This document shows, in pieces, positions 32,439 through 38,535 of a DNA stretch of 38,535 nt. The stretch lies in the NCBI GenBank assembly GCA_947073495.1, contig CAMTMX010000026.1:1-38535 (forward strand), written 5' to 3'. The notes under the pieces were generated by a model. It ran no database searches. It was not told the DNA's origin and saw nothing but the letters and a program-made list of their open reading frames with translations. Within the stretch, counting starts at the first letter, position 1. The number at the start of each line of letters is the position of its first letter. Origin of the DNA: an uncultured Porphyromonadaceae bacterium. Lineage in GTDB: Bacteria > Bacteroidota > Bacteroidia > Bacteroidales > Muribaculaceae. Made by a program: the position numbers and the translations under genes.

Positions 32439-35153
32439 ATGAGAACGATTCTCATCTTTCTTTTCTCCACAATGTGCTCACTGGCACTTTCATCCGCGGG
32501 TGTATCCCGCTTCTATAAATTTCATCTTGGAAATCAAGATGGTTTAGGAAGCAATTACATCAAAAACATCGGACAGGACAAACATGGTTATGTATGGGTA
32601 GTGACCAATTCCGGTTTAAGCCGATTTGAAGGGAGTGGTTTCCAGACATTCAATGCAGAGAACTCCGGATTAGGCACTGCCGACCTAAATTGCATCGTTG
32701 CTGACCCTGTCGATCCTGACAAGGTCTGGATCGGATCTAAACATGACGGGCTGTACATATATGATTATAAAGACGGGATGATCTTCCCGTTTGAGGGATC
32801 AATTGAGACACTTGAAATTACATCTTTATCAGTTTCTCACGACAATAAAATATGGGTGGTGCATTATGAAAACCTACCTGAAAAACTTGATCCGGAAACA
32901 GGAGATACAAAGCCCCTGTTCGGCAAAAAACCGACAGGTTTCCCCTTGTCAATATTATGTACCTCTGAGAACCAAACCGGCGACAAATTATATATCGGTC
33001 ATGAAAACGAAGGCTTTACAACCGTAGATATCGCCACTCATAAATTTAAGAACTACAAATATCAACCCGGGAACAATAACACAATCTGCGGCAACACAGT
33101 CTATTCCATATATGAAGACGTACAAGGGTTGATATGGATTGGTACTGAGAACGGAGTGTCAGTTTATGAACCCGATTCGGATAAATTTTGGTCGTATACC
33201 CATAACGACTCGCCTAATTCCATTCTCCCGGGGGCTGTGAGGAGTATACGGCGCATCAAAAACGGTAACCTGTGGATCGCAACAGCCCAGGGAGGCATAA
33301 GCATCGTCTCAGGAGACCAGAAAATTGATGAGAATATCAAATTCGTGAATCACACCCCATACTTTTATGGGAATCCCGGTCAGAAGCTATATTCTTCTTC
33401 CCTAAGCACTATTTTTGAAGATTCTTTCGGCAACAAATGGATTGGGTATCAGAGCGACGGTATCGACGTGGCATGCTACGACTCCCCCATAATTTGCCAG
33501 GTTGCAATATTTGGTCAGTATGACACCACTCCTCCACATCCTGCGGTATGGAGCATGACAACTGATAAAAAAGGTGATATATGGATTGCTGGAGAACGAG
33601 AAATAGCACGTCTCAGCGACAAGCTTCCTGAACGTTATCATCTTCCCCAAGGAACAATTGACCAAAATACTCCTGCAAGAGGACTCTATGCCGACAGCAG
33701 GAACAATCTCTGGATCGGAACACTGAATGCAGGGGCATACATGTTTGACATGTCGAGCCACTCAATGCGAAAAGTCAATTCTATCGACAAGGAAGTGAGA
33801 TGTTTCATTGAAGACAGGAACGGGGATATCCTTGCCGGCACCCGCAATGGAATATATCGAATCACCGGAGATCTCGAGGCAAGACCGGACAAAAGGCTTA
33901 ATGAAATCATTTTGGGCAAAAATGTAACCTGCCTATACAAAGACAAACTCGGGAAAATGTATATCGGATCTTTCGCGGAAGGGTTGACAATATCTGACCT
34001 TAACCGTAACGAGACAAAGATATTGAATGTCAACCACGGTTTGCCTTCTAATACAATCAATGATGTATGTGAAGATTCAAAAGGCAGAATATGGATAGCG
34101 ACAAGAAGAGGTGTTGTCAGCTTATCTCCTGACAACGGAGGCGAAATCAAAAGACATGCAATAGCCCAGGGGGGAGGATCGATCAATATAAAATCGATTG
34201 AAGAAGATAAGAATGGCAGAATATGGATGAGTTCTGAGAATGGAATTTCATGCTATGATCCTAAAACGGGAAAGACCGACACCTATACACACTTCCACAG
34301 ATCCTCTCTCAAGTCTTTCCTTGAGGGGAGTTCATGTATTAAACCTGACGGGACAGTCTTTTTCGGTTCGCTCAACGGACTTGCTTTTTTCAATCCCGGA
34401 AATATCTCATCTACTAAATTCAATAAAGGGGAGGTCACCATCAACTCTCTAAAAGCTTACGACAGCCGTGAGGAAGATATGAGTAAAGGTATCACAATAC
34501 CTGTGAATTCCGATAATATCAAAGTATCGCACAACCACAACACTCTAAAATTGCAATTCCATTATCAAGATTTCACTAAGGTGGTCAACACTGAGTTGCG
34601 ATACAATATGGAGGGTGTAAATGATTTATGGTCGCCGATAAGCGGAGCCAATGAAGTGACCTTCCGCAATCTTAAACCGGGCACCTACAAGTTCAGGATA
34701 ATCTACAGATCTTTCGGAGGGAAATGGTCAAACCCCGAAACGCTTCTTACAATCAAAATCAATCCCCCTTTCTATAGCACATGGTGGGCAATACTCATTT
34801 ATATTGCTGTTGCTGTTGCAATTCTATGGGTAATGCTTGGTTTTCCAGGTTCACATCCTGTCAGACGCAGGGATATCGTAATGAATAAAAATTCAGTGCG
34901 ACATGGTTACAGACAGAAAAAGGCGGCATATGGTATACACCCCGAGATTGGAAACGAACTTCATACTCCCCTTACTCTAATAATTGAACCGCTGCAAGAT
35001 CTCATCGATGACCCTGAAATACATGACAAACACCGTTCTAAACTCCAAGAGATAAAAGCGGACTCCATCCGGGTTCTTAGCCTTAGTCACCGGGTGATTG
35101 ATTTCAAGGAGCCAATGATATCTGAAAATGATAAGGGAACCCAAACGGAATAA
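32439..35153 (+). CDS. Truncated HTCS paralog: sensor and membrane span kept, kinase/output lost, phosphoacceptor His replaced by Asn
   Basis: 904 residues. The first ~800 are collinear with the neighbouring HTCS (signal peptide MRTILIFLFSTMCSLALSSAG, propeller repeats, Y_Y_Y domain, membrane span near 782-804). After the span the coiled coil has diverged (GSHPVRRRDIV...). The H-box reads GNELHTPLTLII: Asn839 stands exactly where His839 is in the paralog, at the same residue number. The protein stops 65 residues later, just after the second dimerisation helix, so ATPase, receiver and AraC domains are absent and no remnants follow. It cannot signal by the normal route. The GH43-BNR_4 gene starts 24 nt downstream and is probably co-transcribed. 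A decoy or heterodimer partner is an inference; slow decay is the alternative. Confidence 0.85.
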   Translation: MRTILIFLFSTMCSLALSSAGVSRFYKFHLGNQDGLGSNYIKNIGQDKHGYVWVVTNSGLSRFEGSGFQTFNAENSGLGTADLNCIVADPVDPDKVWIGSKHDGLYIYDYKDGMIFPFEGSIETLEITSLSVSHDNKIWVVHYENLPEKLDPETGDTKPLFGKKPTGFPLSILCTSENQTGDKLYIGHENEGFTTVDIATHKFKNYKYQPGNNNTICGNTVYSIYEDVQGLIWIGTENGVSVYEPDSDKFWSYTHNDSPNSILPGAVRSIRRIKNGNLWIATAQGGISIVSGDQKIDENIKFVNHTPYFYGNPGQKLYSSSLSTIFEDSFGNKWIGYQSDGIDVACYDSPIICQVAIFGQYDTTPPHPAVWSMTTDKKGDIWIAGEREIARLSDKLPERYHLPQGTIDQNTPARGLYADSRNNLWIGTLNAGAYMFDMSSHSMRKVNSIDKEVRCFIEDRNGDILAGTRNGIYRITGDLEARPDKRLNEIILGKNVTCLYKDKLGKMYIGSFAEGLTISDLNRNETKILNVNHGLPSNTINDVCEDSKGRIWIATRRGVVSLSPDNGGEIKRHAIAQGGGSINIKSIEEDKNGRIWMSSENGISCYDPKTGKTDTYTHFHRSSLKSFLEGSSCIKPDGTVFFGSLNGLAFFNPGNISSTKFNKGEVTINSLKAYDSREEDMSKGITIPVNSDNIKVSHNHNTLKLQFHYQDFTKVVNTELRYNMEGVNDLWSPISGANEVTFRNLKPGTYKFRIIYRSFGGKWSNPETLLTIKINPPFYSTWWAILIYIAVAVAILWVMLGFPGSHPVRRRDIVMNKNSVRHGYRQKKAAYGIHPEIGNELHTPLTLIIEPLQDLIDDPEIHDKHRSKLQEIKADSIRVLSLSHRVIDFKEPMISENDKGTQTE

Positions 35154-35177
35154 ATTTGAATAATAATTATATACAAC

Positions 35178-37520
35178 ATGTTGAAAAGACTGACTTTATT
35201 CTTTTTTTCCCTGTTCGCCATTGTCGGCATGATACATGGGGAACTGCCTCCCGACAAGGGAGGTGTGTGGAGAGACACAGACGGAAATCATATCAACTGT
35301 CATGGTGGCGGGATTCTCAAAGCCCCGGATGGCATATACTATTGGTATGGAGAGAACCGAATGTATAAAGCGCCTCAAGAGGGGGTGGCATGCTACTCTT
35401 CTACCGATCTTAAAAACTGGACTGACAGAGGAATTGTGATGCCGGTCAGTGACGAAGAAGGAGCAATAGTCGAAAGAGGTTCTACTATTGAGCGTCCGAA
35501 AGTGGTTTACAACCCTAAGACGGGTAAATATGTAATGTGGTTTCATCATGAATTGAAAGGAAAGGGGTATGCCGCCGCTCAGGCTGGGGTGGCTGTAGCA
35601 GATAATCCGCTCGGTCCGTTCGTCCCTTTGAAGAGTGCACGTGTAAACCCCGGTAAAATGCCCAAGAATCTTAAAAAATCACAGAAACCGGACGACTCCA
35701 GACTTGAACAGGAATGGTGGACTCCCGAATGGCGCAAAGACATCGAAAATGGAATGCTGACTTTCAGAGATCTTCCGGGAGGACAGATGGCTCGCGACAT
35801 GACAATATTTATAGATGACGACGGCAAGGCATACCACATTTATTCTTCTGAAGAAAACCTTACACTGCATATCGCCGAGCTTGACAAAACATTTACCAAG
35901 CATACCGGAAAATATGTACGTCTTTTCCCGGGAGGTCACAACGAAGCCCCCACTATTTTCAAAAAAGATGGGAAGTACTGGATGATAACTTCGGGCTGCA
36001 CTGGATGGGCTCCAAATGAGGCACGCATGATGTGGGCTGACGATCTTTTCGGGGAATGGCACCGGCTCCCTACCCCGTTTAAAGGTCCCGGCGCTGAGAT
36101 AACATTCGGCGGACAAGGTACATATATCCTCCAGGAAGGAGATAATATTATTTTTATGGCAGATATCTGGAATCCCAAAAATCTTCCGGACTCACGCCAT
36201 CTTTGGCTTCCCGTTTCATTTGAAAGTGACGGCACTCCCGCTATATATTACGACGGACTGACAGAGGCTGCCGGAAATTCAAAACTTATAGAAGTGGGAA
36301 AAGGATACAGCGGCACATCGGTCAATACCGCAGTTTTCCGCACAAATCCTATCGTCACACATGCTAACAATCAATATATTTCATATTATGATCCGGAAGG
36401 ATATCTGACCTTAGGTAAACGCGTACACGGAGAACAGGATTGGGCAATCAACAAAACCGGGTATAGAGGGAACGTAAAAGACGGGCACAATGTGATAAGC
36501 ATGGGAATTGACGGCGACGGCTATATCCATGTTGCATTCGATCATCACGGACACCCTCTCCGTTATGCTAAAAGTATAGCGCCGGGCAGTATAGAATTAG
36601 GAGAGATGACACCAATGACTGGGATTGATGAAGACAAAGTGACCTACCCTGAATTTTACTCCATGAAAAATGGAGATCTGTTGTTTGTCTATAGATCAGG
36701 CGCCTCAGGAAGAGGGAATATGGCTATCAATCGCTATGACGTCAAAAACAAGAAATGGTTAAGGGTGCAGGATTCCCTTATTGACGGAGAAGAGGAAAGA
36801 AGCCCGTATTGGCAACTATATATCGATGAAAATGACGTGATACACGTGTCGTGGGTATGGAGAGAGTCGTGGCTTGTAGAGACCAATCATGATTTATGTT
36901 ACGCAAAATCTATCGACGGAGGTAAAACATGGATGAAGTCAGACGGCACACAATACAATCTTCCAATCACAGCGTCAAATGCGGAATATGCATGCCGTAT
37001 TCCTCAAAATTCAGAGCTCATAAACCAGACATCCATGACTGCCGACAGCAATTCCTCCCCTTATATCGTATCTTACTGGACATCGGAAGGAAGCGACATT
37101 CCTCAATACCGTCTGGTCTGGAATGACGGCAAAAGATGGAACAATACGGCGATTTCCTATCGGCTCACCCCATTTTCCCTTTCCGGAGGAGGCACTAAAA
37201 TGATTCCAATTTCCAGACCGCGTATTGTAGCTGAAGGTGACAGAATATCTGTCATTTACCGTGACCTGGAAAGAGGCGCCGGCATAACTGTTGCCTCTAC
37301 CACTTCAGGACCTGCGGGGAAATGGGAAACAAAAGACCTGACTGCCTTCAGTGTCGATGCCTGGGAACCCTCTTTTGACACTGACCTTTGGCAAAAGGAG
37401 AAAAAATTGCATCTTTTTGTTCAAAAATCTTTCCAGGGAGACGGAGAAGTGGCTCTTGATAAAAAACCGACTCCCGTATATGTTTTAGAAGTCGATTTAA
37501 AAAGCATTTTGCAAGATTGA
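35178..37520 (+). CDS. Two-domain enzyme: GH43 (exo-beta-galactanase-like) plus BNR_4 propeller
   Basis: 780 residues with a signal peptide (MLKRLTLFFFSLFAIVG). Residues about 25-375 are a GH43 beta-propeller of the subfamily 24/34 kind: HGGGILKAPDGIYYWYGEN, CYSSTDLKNWTDRG, IERPKVVYN and the catalytic-acid motif HNEAPTIFKKDGKYWMITSG. Residues about 385-775 are a BNR_4 propeller (DGHNVISMGIDGDGYIHVAFDHHGHPLRYAKS), the fold of GH145 and of ulvan lyases PL24/PL25; the paired His residues of those active sites appear kept. The enzyme is probably exported and trims both a galactan backbone and a rhamnose/uronate cap. It sits 24 nt after the truncated HTCS gene and ends in a clear terminator. Confidence 0.85.
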   Translation: MLKRLTLFFFSLFAIVGMIHGELPPDKGGVWRDTDGNHINCHGGGILKAPDGIYYWYGENRMYKAPQEGVACYSSTDLKNWTDRGIVMPVSDEEGAIVERGSTIERPKVVYNPKTGKYVMWFHHELKGKGYAAAQAGVAVADNPLGPFVPLKSARVNPGKMPKNLKKSQKPDDSRLEQEWWTPEWRKDIENGMLTFRDLPGGQMARDMTIFIDDDGKAYHIYSSEENLTLHIAELDKTFTKHTGKYVRLFPGGHNEAPTIFKKDGKYWMITSGCTGWAPNEARMMWADDLFGEWHRLPTPFKGPGAEITFGGQGTYILQEGDNIIFMADIWNPKNLPDSRHLWLPVSFESDGTPAIYYDGLTEAAGNSKLIEVGKGYSGTSVNTAVFRTNPIVTHANNQYISYYDPEGYLTLGKRVHGEQDWAINKTGYRGNVKDGHNVISMGIDGDGYIHVAFDHHGHPLRYAKSIAPGSIELGEMTPMTGIDEDKVTYPEFYSMKNGDLLFVYRSGASGRGNMAINRYDVKNKKWLRVQDSLIDGEEERSPYWQLYIDENDVIHVSWVWRESWLVETNHDLCYAKSIDGGKTWMKSDGTQYNLPITASNAEYACRIPQNSELINQTSMTADSNSSPYIVSYWTSEGSDIPQYRLVWNDGKRWNNTAISYRLTPFSLSGGGTKMIPISRPRIVAEGDRISVIYRDLERGAGITVASTTSGPAGKWETKDLTAFSVDAWEPSFDTDLWQKEKKLHLFVQKSFQGDGEVALDKKPTPVYVLEVDLKSILQD

Positions 37521-37568
37521 TTAAAATAGAACGGGCTATCCTCAATAATAGTTGACATACTCTCAAAC

Positions 37569-37606
37569 AAAAATAGTGTGACTGAACAACCAGTCACACT
37601 ATTTTT
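37569..37606. terminator. Bidirectional intrinsic terminator
   Basis: Stem AATAGTGTGACTG / CAGTCACACTATT with a 6-nt loop (AACAAC), A-run before and T-run after. It ends the PUL transcript on + (stop at 37520) and the Spy-like gene on - (stop at 37620). Confidence 0.9.
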
Positions 37607-37619
37607 TCAAGTTGAATAT

Positions 37620-38189
37620 TTACGCCCTGTTGGAATTTTTGTTTTGGCGGTCTGCTTTACAAGCTGCCTTTTTGTTGTCGCCTTTACAATCCATTCTCTT
37701 TCCATCACACTTGCGATGCATTTTCATTCCCTTTCCTCTCATGTCACATTTTTTGTGATTCTTTGAAAGATAGCTGTTTTCAAGAAATTGATTGTATTGC
37801 TCCGGAGTGAGTATGGATTTTACACTCTCGAGATATTTTTTACGAGCCTCAAGACATTTTGCCTTGCACTCGGCTTTCAGTTGTCTTTTCTGCTCGTCAG
37901 AAAGATTGCATTTCTTACCTTTAGTTTCTTTATTTTTTTCTCTTTCTGCTGTGCAGTTCTTGCGTAGTTCTGCGAGTTTCGCCTTCTGTTCTGCTGTAAG
38001 ATTGATGCCTTCGAATGCCTTGCAGCATTTAGCGGTCTTCTCTTTATTCTCAGGGCATGTGCCGTTTACAGGACATTCAGTAGTAGACTTGCAGACTTTT
38101 GTAGCGTTTTCTGTTTTGTTGTCTGTAGCGGCAAAAGACGCCATAGCGGTTGCTACAAGAATTGCGAGACTCAAAATTACTTTCTTCAT
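37620..38189 (-). CDS. Cysteine-rich Spy/CpxP-like periplasmic protein
   Basis: 189 residues. Signal peptide (MKKVILSLAILVATAMASFA), then 13 cysteines spread through the mature protein (TECPVNGTCPENKEKTAKCC among them). Two LTxxQ-like motifs (LTAEQKAKLAELRK, LTPEQYNQFLENS) with a related LSDEQKRQLKAE between them are characteristic of Spy/CpxP helical periplasmic proteins, which act in envelope stress or metal binding. The tail is rich in Lys, His, Met, Cys and Asp (KMHRKCDGKRMDCKGD), suggesting metal binding. Single gene. The cysteines are far more numerous than in classical Spy or CpxP. Confidence 0.75.
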   Translation of the reverse strand: MKKVILSLAILVATAMASFAATDNKTENATKVCKSTTECPVNGTCPENKEKTAKCCKAFEGINLTAEQKAKLAELRKNCTAEREKNKETKGKKCNLSDEQKRQLKAECKAKCLEARKKYLESVKSILTPEQYNQFLENSYLSKNHKKCDMRGKGMKMHRKCDGKRMDCKGDNKKAACKADRQNKNSNRA

Positions 38190-38408
38190 ATCTTTGAATG
38201 ATTTGTTAGTTATTTCTTTATTTTGTTCTGTTTACGATTCTTTGACCACGACAAATCAAATAAGTTTAATCAATAATTTGTTTTTATATTTCATTAACCA
38301 AGTTGTTAATAAGCATTTATAAAACAACCCCTAATTACACATTAATTATATAGATTGGTCAAAATATCATTAGGACACGTTACTTAACACATATTCCTAT
38401 AATAAAAA

Positions 38409-38442
38409 ATAGCGTGACATACAGATAGAAATGCCACGCTAT
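38409..38442 (-). terminator. Intrinsic terminator, minus strand, for the incoming right-edge gene
   Basis: ATAGCGTG at 38409-38416 pairs with CACGCTAT at 38435-38442, extended by CAT/ATG after one mismatch. On the minus strand it is followed by T6. It begins about 20 nt after the stop codon at 38463-38465. Confidence 0.7.
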
Positions 38443-38462
38443 CATGATCTAAAGATAAGTAC

Positions 38463-38535
38463 CTACGATAAATAAGACCCCATTCCCCAATATTTGTTAA
38501 CGCTGGGGCGGTCAAGCGTCGTGCAGATGTGTTCG
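38463..38535 (-). CDS. C-terminal end of an unidentified protein (5' part outside the window)
   Basis: On the minus strand one frame is open from the window edge for 23 codons (EHICTTLDRPSVNKYWGMGSYLS) and stops with TAG at 38465-38463. A terminator in the same direction follows after about 20 nt, which supports a real gene end. Too little sequence is present to name a family. Confidence 0.5.
   Translation of the reverse strand, partial: EHICTTLDRPSVNKYWGMGSYLS

Noticed and set aside
28234..35153. Assembly artefact as the explanation of the tandem HTCS genes
   Set aside because: The two copies differ throughout at many codon positions, so they are old paralogs and not a duplicated read or contig.

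Overview
The window looks like a chromosomal piece of a gut Bacteroidales bacterium, probably close to Muribaculaceae. The evidence is a SusC/SusD pair with a hybrid two-component regulator, several promoters of the Bacteroidota type (TTG/TTTG, about 19-20 nt, TAnnTTTG), the Bacteroidota-style ~780-residue ABC permease, and weak or absent Shine-Dalgarno sites. No rRNA, tRNA, CRISPR array or complete insertion sequence was seen.

Layout. (1) 1-465: C-terminal part of an unknown membrane protein on +, closed by a terminator. (2) 4937-484, minus strand: a tightly packed eight-gene operon with a short radical SAM activase-like enzyme, two proteins sharing one cysteine-rich N-terminal module (one ends in a TonB C-terminal domain, the other carries a carboxypeptidase-regulatory-like domain), and five small membrane proteins including an unlisted 59-residue one. 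It is the best candidate here for an undescribed system. (3) 4938-7156: a probable small RNA and an AAA ATPase/PD-(D/E)XK gene bracketed by GTGCCAAAT palindromes. (4) 15366-7157, minus: TolC-like protein, adaptor, permease, ABC ATPase, NtrC-type regulator and histidine kinase, i.e. a MacAB-TolC-like exporter with its own regulators and a sigma-54-like promoter candidate. (5) 15665-18107: a truncated KilA-N gene, a sigma-factor remnant, a META-like lipoprotein and a nicotinamidase. (6) 18276-19843: a second regulator/kinase pair, related to the first but lacking the sigma-54 AAA+ domain. (7) 37520-19905: a polysaccharide utilization locus (PUL) with a GH105-DUF2264 fusion, SusD, SusC, a full hybrid two-component system (HTCS), a tandem HTCS copy truncated after a phosphoacceptor helix in which His is replaced by Asn, and a GH43-BNR_4 fusion. 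(8) Right edge: a cysteine-rich Spy/CpxP-like periplasmic protein and the last 23 codons of an incoming minus-strand gene.

How it works together. In the PUL, SusC/SusD would import a glycan, the two two-domain enzymes would trim it, and the HTCS would sense a product and activate transcription. The domain set (GH43 of the exo-galactanase kind, BNR_4 propeller, GH105, DUF2264) best fits a glucuronate/rhamnose-capped arabinogalactan, with pectin side chains as the alternative. The exporter operon probably answers envelope stress or a toxic compound through its own NtrC-like regulator. The second regulator/kinase pair could feed into the same DNA sites. Functions are inferred from motifs read by eye; no database search was run.
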